Of a DNA stretch of 15,419 nt, positions 6,594 through 13,096 are shown one piece after another. The stretch's first letter is position 1; every line of letters begins with the position of its first letter. Under the pieces are notes generated by a model. The model saw only the letters and a program-made list of their open reading frames with translations, ran no database searches and was not told the DNA's origin. The translations under genes and the position numbers were made by a program. The DNA is from Kordiimonadaceae bacterium (GTDB lineage Bacteria > Pseudomonadota > Alphaproteobacteria > Sphingomonadales > Emcibacteraceae), in the NCBI GenBank assembly GCA_018699075.1, contig JABIPV010000289.1, forward strand, positions 1 to 15,419. The letters are read 5' to 3'.

Positions 6594-7712
6594 TTAGCCA
6601 AATTCTTTACGGTAAGCATCGACTACATATTGCATTTCTTCCGGTTTGACGGTGCTCATTCGTACCCAGTTGGTGAAGGGTGGGAAAGGGCGGCCGCTTA
6701 TTATGCCATGTTTTTTTAAAGCGGTAGCTACCTCCGTAGAAGGACGGCCCGCGTTGAAGAAAGCAAAATTTGAATTTGATTTGATATATTCATAATTCAA
6801 GTCTTTAAACATTTTTTCCAAAATATCCATTGATTCTCTGTTTTTTTGTTTAATGAATGTTTGATACTCCGTGTCTTGATAACTTTCTACGGCACCTGCA
6901 ACGGCTACATTTGAAAGCGAAAGATTAAATGGTCCTGTAATAAGTCGCATTGTTTCAGGATGAGCAAAGGCAAAGCCCATACGAACACCTGCAAAACCAT
7001 GTATTTTAGAAGCAGTACGGCAAACAATAATGTTTTTGTGCTCTGTCACTAAACTCTTCATAGATTCAAAGTCAGGGTTATTTACATATTCATAATATGC
7101 TTCATCTACCAGCACGATGGCGCGTTTTGACATTTCAATACAGAAGTCGCGAAGAGAATTTTTTTCAATAATGCTCGGAATAGGGTTGTTTGGATTACAT
7201 AAGTAGACAAGTTTAACATCGTCGGTCATTGCACTTCGCATGGCATCTAGGTCAATACCCATATTTTCACCGACAGGCACGCTGATTATATCAAGTCCAA
7301 GCATCTTTGCTGTTCCTGTTACGCTACCGTAAGTCGGGTTAGGTGCTAATACTTTTCCCTGCTGTATAGCACAAGCAAATGTTGTTTTTTCTAAGAAAGG
7401 CGTTGAGCCGTTATCAATTGCAATATGATCTCCAGGCAGGTTTTCCATTTTTGCGATAACTTGGTTTAATTTTCTTTGCCCGAAAAAATCATATAGATGG
7501 GCTGTTTTTGCAGCCTCGTCCATAACTTTTTTAGCTTTTAAAGAAGGCCCATATACATTTTCATTAAAGCCTGCACGAATTGGGTTTTCGGGAGTAGGGG
7601 TGAGGTTGGCCTCAGGTACCGTTTGTGCGGATGTAATTGTAGAAGCAATTAAACTCCCTGCGAGGGCTGTGCCACCAACTAACCAGTCGCGGCGCGTTAA
7701 ATCTAATGTCAT
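6594..7712 (-). CDS. Tat-exported HisC-like PLP aminotransferase, paralogue 6 (monocistronic)
   Basis: The 372-residue product starts with a Tat signal (TRRDWLVG at 6-13, cleavage TSA|Q at 27-30). The core has NENVYG (50-55), PNPTYGS, NPNNP (173-177), DEAYYEY (Asp203, Tyr206), SKIHGF with K236, Arg244, and the C-terminal GRPF and WVRMS arginines. It is odd in the PLP-phosphate cup, where NGSTPF (101-106) replaces the GSxEF of its siblings, placing a proline where HisC-type enzymes usually carry an acidic residue. The lysine and the other cofactor contacts are kept, so it is probably still a PLP enzyme. AAAGGA stands seven bases before the start. It is bounded by its own candidate promoter and a clear terminator, so it can be expressed apart from the other five. 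Confidence 0.87.
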   Translation of the reverse strand: MTLDLTRRDWLVGGTALAGSLIASTITSAQTVPEANLTPTPENPIRAGFNENVYGPSLKAKKVMDEAAKTAHLYDFFGQRKLNQVIAKMENLPGDHIAIDNGSTPFLEKTTFACAIQQGKVLAPNPTYGSVTGTAKMLGLDIISVPVGENMGIDLDAMRSAMTDDVKLVYLCNPNNPIPSIIEKNSLRDFCIEMSKRAIVLVDEAYYEYVNNPDFESMKSLVTEHKNIIVCRTASKIHGFAGVRMGFAFAHPETMRLITGPFNLSLSNVAVAGAVESYQDTEYQTFIKQKNRESMDILEKMFKDLNYEYIKSNSNFAFFNAGRPSTEVATALKKHGIISGRPFPPFTNWVRMSTVKPEEMQYVVDAYRKEFG

Positions 7713-7757
7713 TGAGTATCCTTTAAGTTTTGATAAAAATGCATCTTAATCTATTTT

Positions 7758-7786
7758 GTTATAATTTTGCAATGTACCAATGTGGA
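7758..7786 (-). promoter_or_regulatory. Candidate promoter of paralogue 6
   Basis: On the minus strand TCCACA (7786-7781; 4/6) and TATAAC (7763-7758; 5/6) are 17 bases apart, about 46 bases upstream of the start codon. The 266-base gap 7713-7978 otherwise holds the terminator at 7932-7959 and no open frame worth calling. Confidence 0.35.
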
Positions 7787-7931
7787 CTATGACGAAAAAC
7801 ATAAAATGTTTTTTATTTCTCGAGGAACGGTGATTTTACCCGCAAAATGTGTATGAAGTGAATAAAGAAGGTTTGGGCTTAGGTATGCGCAATTGACGCA
7901 GAGACCATGTATAATTATCTTAAATTAAAAT

Positions 7932-7959
7932 AAAAAAGGCCGGAATATATTCCGGCCTT
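7932..7959 (-). terminator. Strong intrinsic terminator after the outer-membrane barrel gene
   Basis: Positions 7936-7959 are a perfect 24-base palindrome with a GGCCGGAA arm, giving a roughly 10-bp GC-rich stem and a short A/T loop. On the minus strand it is followed by a run of six T (7937-7932, two of which belong to the stem). It lies 19 bases beyond the stop codon at 7979 and closes the unit that begins at serB. Confidence 0.9.
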
Positions 7960-7978
7960 AAATTTGAAAGTATTGGTT

Positions 7979-8644
7979 TTAGAATTTTGAAATTAGGGAG
8001 ACTTGAAAACGATCTCTTCTAAAGTTATTTGTAAAATCCACTTGTTCAAATGTACTTGGTGTTGTTGTTGTATCTTCGAAAACCTGTGTCATTTGATGAT
8101 TAAATGTTGAGCGATTATACTCACCTCTTAAGGAAATCCTGTCTGTGGCAAAGAGTTGAATGCCGCCACCAAATACTATTCCCGTATCAGAATGATCATT
8201 GGTAATACCATCAAAAAGATTCCGCGTCATTTGTTGTGTAAAACCGAGGCGGCCGAATACTAAGAATGAGTTTGAAACCCAGTATCCTGGGAGTAGTGAA
8301 CCGCTAAATTCATTTGTTTGTTTAAGTTCTGAAGTTGCGGAAATTGTGTTTTTTATAAAACTATAACCATATCTACCTTCCGCAGCGAAAGAAAAACGGC
8401 CCTGGGATTGCCTAAAACCTATAAAGACACCAGCGCCAGGTCCTTCATCATTATATATGGTTTTATCATCAGTAGGTTCGCGGTCTGTCAGACTTTCTAC
8501 TGTGTAGTGGCTAAACCTGGTAATATCATAGCTACCATCTACTCCCATGTAAAAACCATCAGCAGGGTGACCTTGTGCCGAAACAACTTGTGCAAATAAA
8601 AAAGTGCTTATCAAAAGACCACTTAGTTTAATAAATAATTTCAT
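7979..8644 (-). CDS. Small outer-membrane beta-barrel protein (OmpA/OmpW-like fold)
   Basis: The 221-residue product has a Sec signal peptide (MKLFIKL, hydrophobic LLISTFLFA, cleavage VSA|Q). The mature part alternates hydrophobic and polar residues with many aromatics, and ends in a phenylalanine (QVSLISKF), the usual signal for assembly in the outer membrane. Strand-like stretches include GFYMGVDGSYDI, GAGVFIGFRQ, FSFAAEGRYGYSF, FLVFGRLGFTQQ, GIVFGGGIQLF and ISLRGEYNRS, as expected for a barrel of about eight strands. An ATG at 8650 is in frame, but AAAGGA (8656-8651) abuts it and is correctly spaced only for the ATG at 8644, so 8644 is chosen. It follows two secreted dehydrogenases and precedes a strong terminator. 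A role as a pore or structural partner is possible; an eight-stranded barrel is often too narrow to be a porin. Confidence 0.8.
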   Translation of the reverse strand: MKLFIKLSGLLISTFLFAQVVSAQGHPADGFYMGVDGSYDITRFSHYTVESLTDREPTDDKTIYNDEGPGAGVFIGFRQSQGRFSFAAEGRYGYSFIKNTISATSELKQTNEFSGSLLPGYWVSNSFLVFGRLGFTQQMTRNLFDGITNDHSDTGIVFGGGIQLFATDRISLRGEYNRSTFNHQMTQVFEDTTTTPSTFEQVDFTNNFRRDRFQVSLISKF

Positions 8645-8723
8645 TTCCATTCCTTTATCATTATTTGTGAAAACAATATCAATGAAAGCTTAAAATTTAT
8701 TTAACTGTAGCAACTTAAGCGAA

Positions 8724-9851
8724 TTACCCGTCGTAACTTATTCGGTAGATAACATTAGCTTCATCATCGGCGACTAACAAACTTCCATCCTTAAGTTCCA
8801 GAACATCAGCAGGACGTCCCCATGCTTCGTTATCTTGCAACCAACCTGTAATAAATGGCTCGTAATTTACCGCTTTACCATTCTCAAGCGTGACAAGAGT
8901 TAACATATGACCCGTGTGTCCCGCTTCATCGGAACGGTTCCATGACCCATGCTCAGCAATAATAATATTGTTTTTATAGGAATTTGGGAACATATTACCT
9001 TTATAAAATGCCATGCCAATAGCGCCTGCATGTGGTGCAAGATTTTGTGTTGGTGGGGTATAATCACTGGCATTTTTACCTTCACCAAATTCCGGGTCCG
9101 GTGTGTCACCTTGATGAATATATGGATAGCCAAAATGTTCGCCAATTCTTGTTACATGATTTAATTCATCCGCGGGCATATTGTCGCCCATTGCATCACG
9201 GCCATTATCCGTAAACCATAAATCTCCAGTTACAGGGTCAAAATCAAAACCAACAGTATTGCGAACGCCGCGGGCCACATGTTCTAACGTATTATCAGGA
9301 TCATTGACATCCATGCGATGAATAGAGGCAAAAACCTCTTCTGGTTCGCAAATATTACACGGTGCACCTACAGGAACATATAAAAGTCCGTCAGGGCCGA
9401 ATTCTATAAATTTCCAACCATGATGTGACTTGGTCGGGAGCTTATCTGTAATGGTCTCAGGCTCTGGACTTGAATTTAATGTTGCCGCAATATCTTTGTA
9501 GCGTAATATTTTACTGATCGCGGCAACATATAGGTCACCGTTACGGTACGTCAGTCCGGAAGGCGATTTAAGGCCCTTATCAATTTCCACAACTTCGCTC
9601 GCGGTTGCAGAATTATTTGGATTTAACACAGCATGGATACGACCACCCGCTGAACGTTGTGAACCCACATAAACTGTTCCGTCATCACCTAGGGTCATTT
9701 GACGTGGATTGTTTACTTTTGCATAAACACTAATGGAAAAACCATCTGGCATAACCAATTTATCAAGCTCCACATCTTGTGCGAAACTGCAAGATGAAAA
9801 GAAAAAGACAGAAATGAAGAGTAATTTAATAGTGTTTATTGTTTTTATCAT
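8724..9851 (-). CDS. Secreted glucose/sorbosone dehydrogenase-like protein (PQQ-dependent type), copy 1
   Basis: The 375-residue product belongs to the soluble PQQ-dependent sugar dehydrogenase (GSDH) six-bladed propeller group, whose members oxidise aldoses, sorbosone or related carbonyl/hydroxyl compounds in the periplasm. Visible landmarks are NPRQMTLGDDGTVYVG (48-63), a His pair at 143-144 before KFIEFGPDGLLYVPVGAP, CNIC (165-168, probably a disulfide), GVRNTVGFDFDPVTGDLWFT, DELNH, EHGSWNRS (300-307) and GRPADVLELKDG. His144 is the candidate catalytic base by analogy with soluble glucose dehydrogenase. The N terminus is a Sec signal with likely cleavage SFA|QD; FSSC resembles a lipobox but lacks the usual Leu. 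It lies 58 bases after copy 2. Its ribosome site lies inside a hairpin (see 9858-9875). Substrate and PQQ use are family inference. Confidence 0.82.
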   Translation of the reverse strand: MIKTINTIKLLFISVFFFSSCSFAQDVELDKLVMPDGFSISVYAKVNNPRQMTLGDDGTVYVGSQRSAGGRIHAVLNPNNSATASEVVEIDKGLKSPSGLTYRNGDLYVAAISKILRYKDIAATLNSSPEPETITDKLPTKSHHGWKFIEFGPDGLLYVPVGAPCNICEPEEVFASIHRMDVNDPDNTLEHVARGVRNTVGFDFDPVTGDLWFTDNGRDAMGDNMPADELNHVTRIGEHFGYPYIHQGDTPDPEFGEGKNASDYTPPTQNLAPHAGAIGMAFYKGNMFPNSYKNNIIIAEHGSWNRSDEAGHTGHMLTLVTLENGKAVNYEPFITGWLQDNEAWGRPADVLELKDGSLLVADDEANVIYRISYDG

Positions 9852-9857
9852 ATGTAA

Positions 9858-9875
9858 GCTCCCTAAATAGGGGGC
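9858..9875 (-). promoter_or_regulatory. Hairpin that includes the ribosome-binding site of dehydrogenase copy 1
   Basis: On the minus strand GCCCCCTA (9875-9868) can pair with TAGGGAGC (9865-9858), eight pairs including one G-U, around a two-base gap (the innermost pairs would open to make a loop). The AGGGAG Shine-Dalgarno of the gene starting at 9851 is in the downstream arm, seven bases before the ATG. The fold could lower or regulate translation relative to copy 2. There is no T-run, so it is not a typical terminator. Confidence 0.4.
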
Positions 9876-9909
9876 GATGATAACATATAATAAAATTACC
9901 TACCAAATG

Positions 9910-11037
9910 TTATTTATTATATGTCACACGGTAAATTGCATTGGCTTCATCGTCTGAAATCAGAAAACTGCCATCATTTAATTGAAGAATATCTGTCGGC
10001 TGTCCCCACGAGGAGTTATTTTGCAACCAGCCAGAGATGAGCGTTTCATATTTAACGGCCTTGTTGTTTTCAATGCTGACCATCGTGACACGATTTCCTG
10101 TGTGTCCTGCGTCATCAGAACGGTTCCATGATCCGTGTTCGGCAATAATGATATTATTTTTGAAATTTTCAGGGAACATGTCGCCCGTATAGAATGTCAT
10201 ACCCAGAGCCGCCGCATGAGGGGCTAATTTTTGCGCTGGTGGTGTATAATCAGAAGGTTTTTTTCCAATGCCAAATTTTTTGTCAAGGGTATCCCCTTGA
10301 TGAACAAATGGATAACCAAAATGCATTCCTCTCATTGGGGCATGGTTTAATTCTTCAGCTGGCATATTGTCACCTAAGCCATCACCACCATTATCTGTAA
10401 ACCACAGTTCACCTGTTCTGGGATCCCAGTCGTAGCCAATAGTGTTGCGAATGCCTCTGGCGTAATGAGTGAAGGATTTATCCTCAGAATTGACATCAAG
10501 TGTAAGTAAGGAGGCAAATATTTCTTCTTCAGGAATACAAATATTACAAGGTGCCCCAACCGGAATATAGAGTAAACCGTCTGGGCCAAAAGCTATATGT
10601 TTTTGTGAATGGCGTGATAATGTTGGTAACTTATCTGTAATGATTTCTCGTTTGCTATTGTTTAAATTTGCCTCAATATCATTGTAACGATAAATTGTGC
10701 TTCTGGCTCCGACATATAAATCCCCGTCTTTATAAGTTACGCCGTGAGGTGAGGTAAGTCCTTTATCAATTTCAATAACCTCTTCGGCTTCGGCATTATT
10801 ATCTTTATTTAAGAGCGCAAACACACGCCCGCCAGCCCCACTTCTTGTGCCTACATAAACCGTGCCATCATCACCAAGTGTCATTTGCCTTGGGTTATTT
10901 ACCCGTGCATAAACGCTAATGGAAATACCGTCCATCAATTCCAACTTACTCAAATCAATGTCTTGCGCTTGGCCAGTCAATGATAAGATCATTGCGAGTG
11001 ATAATGCGGTAATGATTTTTTTGCTATAATTGATCAT
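9910..11037 (-). CDS. Secreted glucose/sorbosone dehydrogenase-like protein (PQQ-dependent type), copy 2
   Basis: The 375-residue product is a clear tandem paralogue of the protein at 8724-9851, sharing the identical NPRQMTLGDDGTVYVG (48-63), FGPDGLLY, VGAPCNIC, EHGSWNRS and DDEAN motifs. The N terminus is a Sec signal (MINYSKK, hydrophobic segment, cleavage GQA|QD). Around the presumed active-site His143 it reads SRHSQKHIAF where copy 1 has SHHGWKFIEF, so the pockets are likely not identical. CNIC is at 164-167. AAGGA stands 6-7 bases before the start. The gene begins only 15 bases after the serB stop, so it is probably read from the serB message unless an internal promoter exists. Its electron acceptor and substrate cannot be seen here. 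Confidence 0.82.
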   Translation of the reverse strand: MINYSKKIITALSLAMILSLTGQAQDIDLSKLELMDGISISVYARVNNPRQMTLGDDGTVYVGTRSGAGGRVFALLNKDNNAEAEEVIEIDKGLTSPHGVTYKDGDLYVGARSTIYRYNDIEANLNNSKREIITDKLPTLSRHSQKHIAFGPDGLLYIPVGAPCNICIPEEEIFASLLTLDVNSEDKSFTHYARGIRNTIGYDWDPRTGELWFTDNGGDGLGDNMPAEELNHAPMRGMHFGYPFVHQGDTLDKKFGIGKKPSDYTPPAQKLAPHAAALGMTFYTGDMFPENFKNNIIIAEHGSWNRSDDAGHTGNRVTMVSIENNKAVKYETLISGWLQNNSSWGQPTDILQLNDGSFLISDDEANAIYRVTYNK

Positions 11038-11052
11038 GGCTATCCTTCAATG

Positions 11053-11925
11053 TTAAATGATGAATTGGTCTTTTGAATATCCTTGAATATACAGCAATGC
11101 TGTCAAATCTCCATGTGTAATCGACACATCGGCGGCTTCACCAGCGATTGGATGGGGATAATATCCTACCCCAAGACCCGCACCAACCAACATCGGTATA
11201 TCATTAGCACCATCACCAACAGCAATTGTTTGATGATTTTCAAGACCGTCACGTTGCTGGAATTCTTTCAATGAATTGATCTTAGTATCTGAATCGACAA
11301 TCGGTTCTCCAACTTCGCCTGTTAACGCCCCATCATCATGAAGTAGCAAGTTCGCACGATTGACTTGAAAACCTGTAATTTCTGATACGCGCCCTGTGAA
11401 ATATGTGAAACCACCGGATACTAAAACCGTATTAGCGCCATTCTCATTCATGGTTTTTACCAGTATTTCTGCGCCCTTTGTTAATTTAACCCGTTGGTTA
11501 AATACGGTTTCAAGGTCTTCAATTTTAAGACCTTCGAGTAGGGCTACTCTTTCCCGTAACGCGTCTTTAAAATCAATTTCACCGCGCATGGCCGCTTCGG
11601 TAATGTGGGATACTTTATCTTTTATACCGAGAAAATCTGCAAGTTCATCAATACATTCGCATTCAATGATGGTTGAATCCATATCGGCGAGCAATAATTT
11701 CTTTTCCCGCGTAGCCACCTTTTGAATAGCATAATCAAATGCTTCTTCTTTTAATTGATTGATCACATCGTCATTGATGCTGTCGTCAAAATAAATATCC
11801 ACTGCCACGTTGGTTGATAGCCACTTAATAGAGGATGCATTTACTATAGTAGAATATTTATCTTTAATTTCATCCGTAATTGCAGCAGAATTTGAACTGG
11901 ATATTAACGTCAAAACGTAGGTCAT
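11053..11925 (-). CDS. serB: Phosphoserine phosphatase
   Basis: This 290-residue HAD-superfamily enzyme hydrolyses O-phospho-L-serine to L-serine, the last step of serine synthesis, in the cytoplasm. HAD motif I is DMDST (81-85: nucleophile Asp81, acid/base Asp83), followed by the IIECECIDELADFLG cap region typical of SerB. Motif II is VLVSGGF (Ser170), Lys215 is the motif III lysine, and GDGAND (237-242) is the Mg2+-binding motif. The first ~70 residues form the N-terminal ACT-like extension seen in many proteobacterial SerB proteins. Length is normal for that form. It is divergent from miaA, the arrangement expected in Alphaproteobacteria. The ribosome site is weak (CAGG about 9 bases upstream). 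The two dehydrogenase genes and the barrel gene follow it on the same strand without an obvious terminator. Confidence 0.93.
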   Translation of the reverse strand: MTYVLTLISSSNSAAITDEIKDKYSTIVNASSIKWLSTNVAVDIYFDDSINDDVINQLKEEAFDYAIQKVATREKKLLLADMDSTIIECECIDELADFLGIKDKVSHITEAAMRGEIDFKDALRERVALLEGLKIEDLETVFNQRVKLTKGAEILVKTMNENGANTVLVSGGFTYFTGRVSEITGFQVNRANLLLHDDGALTGEVGEPIVDSDTKINSLKEFQQRDGLENHQTIAVGDGANDIPMLVGAGLGVGYYPHPIAGEAADVSITHGDLTALLYIQGYSKDQFII

Positions 11926-11942
11926 CGATTTAGCCTGTGGTA

Positions 11943-11948
11943 ATTATA
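11943..11948 (-). promoter_or_regulatory. Candidate -10 box for serB
   Basis: A perfect TATAAT lies on the minus strand 17 bases upstream of the serB start, within the 78-base gap shared with divergent miaA. No convincing -35 hexamer is found at 16-18 bases, so the call is tentative. No convincing promoter for miaA was picked out in the same gap. Confidence 0.3.
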
Positions 11949-12003
11949 CTTTAGCTGTTATATCTACAATATCGTTGAGGATTAGGGAAACGGAAATTTA
12001 GAC

Positions 12004-12885
12004 ATGCGTAAAATAATCCTGCTGGGTGGGCCAACTGCCAGCGGAAAATCAGCTCTATCGTTAAAATGGGCAATTGAAAATAACGGCGAAATTGTCAACG
12101 GGGACAGTATGCAGATCTATCGTGAGCTTGATATTATCACCGCCTGCCCGACCAGTGACGAAATGGCGCAAATACCGCATCATTTATATCGTGCTTTAAA
12201 AGGTGACGATCCCTGTTCCGCCGCACGCTGGCGGGAAATGGCTAGATGTAAACTGGATGATATTTGGGGCAGGGGCAAAACACCAATTGTCGTTGGTGGG
12301 ACCGGACTATATTTAAAAGCATTGGTCATGGGACTTTCTAAAGTACCTGAAATTGATCCGACCATCCGCGAAGATATTCGACGTAACGTACTGGTTGAAG
12401 GGCCGCAAGCCGCCCATGACAGGCTGGCGTCGCTTGATCCTGAAATGGCATCGCGCCTTGCTCCCGCTGATGGGCAGCGAGTGGCCCGTGCCTTGGAAGT
12501 GATCCTTTCCACGAGTAGAAGCCTTAGCCTTTGGCAAGCAGAGCCGGAATTGGGCGGTTTAATAGACGAAGATGTAGAGATGAGCCTAAATGTAATTGAA
12601 CGCGACCGAGCCGAATTATATGACCGCTGTAATCAACGTTTCAAAATGATGATCGAACAAGGTGATGTCATCGAAGAGGTTAGGTCATTGATGGAATATC
12701 AATATTCGCCCACACTTCCCGTAATGAAGTCACTCGGTGTGCCGCAAATTATTGATCATATCAACGGTAATATCAGTAAAGAAGAAGCAATTACATTAAG
12801 TCAAACCGCAACTCGACAATTTGCGAAGCGACAAATGACATGGTTCCGCAATCAATTTTCTGACTGGAAAAAGCATATTTTGTAA
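12004..12885 (+). CDS. miaA: tRNA dimethylallyltransferase (A37 isopentenyl modification)
   Basis: The 293-residue protein transfers a dimethylallyl group to N6 of adenosine-37 in tRNAs that read codons beginning with U. The P-loop is GPTASGKS (9-16). It is followed by NGDSMQIYRELDI, in which Asp34 is the expected catalytic base, then the IPHHLY segment, the SAARWRE arginine-rich stretch and PIVVGGTGLYLKAL (94-107). The C-terminal part carries the VIERDRAELYDRCNQRF and RQFAKRQMTWFRNQ motifs of the family. Length is typical. It is transcribed away from serB and toward ilvB, as in other alphaproteobacterial genomes. The ribosome site is poor (CGGAAA, 10 or more bases upstream of the ATG). No terminator was seen between it and ilvB. 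Confidence 0.94.
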   Translation: MRKIILLGGPTASGKSALSLKWAIENNGEIVNGDSMQIYRELDIITACPTSDEMAQIPHHLYRALKGDDPCSAARWREMARCKLDDIWGRGKTPIVVGGTGLYLKALVMGLSKVPEIDPTIREDIRRNVLVEGPQAAHDRLASLDPEMASRLAPADGQRVARALEVILSTSRSLSLWQAEPELGGLIDEDVEMSLNVIERDRAELYDRCNQRFKMMIEQGDVIEEVRSLMEYQYSPTLPVMKSLGVPQIIDHINGNISKEEAITLSQTATRQFAKRQMTWFRNQFSDWKKHIL

Positions 12886-12975
12886 TTTTGTTAAAGAAAA
12901 ATTCATTATTTTGTAATTATATTTCAATAATAGAGGTTGACTTGGTAATTTAATATCATTAAGTTGGCTGAAATT

Positions 12976-13004
12976 TTGAATATTAAAATATGCATGCCTA
13001 TATG
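12976..13004 (+). promoter_or_regulatory. Candidate promoter upstream of ilvB
   Basis: TTGAAT (12976-12981) and TATATG (12999-13004) are 17 bases apart, each matching 4/6 of the consensus, and would give a leader of about 85 bases. The 211-base gap 12886-13096 is otherwise A/T-rich and shows no strong terminator for miaA. Part of ilvBN expression may therefore come from read-through. Confidence 0.25.
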
Positions 13005-13096
13005 TTATTGAGTTTGCAAAATGGGTAGGAAGCCTTTATAACCCTACAGTTAATTTGCACATTAAGCATGTTCGAAAATAAAGAAAGGTTGACATT

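Noticed and set aside
695..7712. The six aminotransferases as hisC genes of histidine biosynthesis
   Set aside because: All carry export signals, are multiplied six-fold, and no other his gene is near; only fold and reaction class are supported.
8645..8650. ATG at 8650 as start of the barrel protein
   Set aside because: The AAAGGA sequence directly touches this ATG; spacing fits the in-frame ATG at 8644 six bases on.
9780..9800. Lipoprotein signal in dehydrogenase copy 1 (FSSC)
   Set aside because: The -3 position is Phe rather than Leu/Val/Ile, and an ordinary cleavage site (SFA|QD) aligns with that of copy 2 (GQA|QD).
12990..13028. Short frame MHAYMLLSLQNG before ilvB as an attenuator leader peptide with three Leu
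   Set aside because: No ribosome site, no terminator hairpin with a T-run after it, and it overlaps the best promoter candidate.
13025..13047. GTAGG / CCTAC inverted repeat upstream of ilvB
   Set aside because: Only five pairs around a 13-base loop and no T-run; expected by chance in this length.
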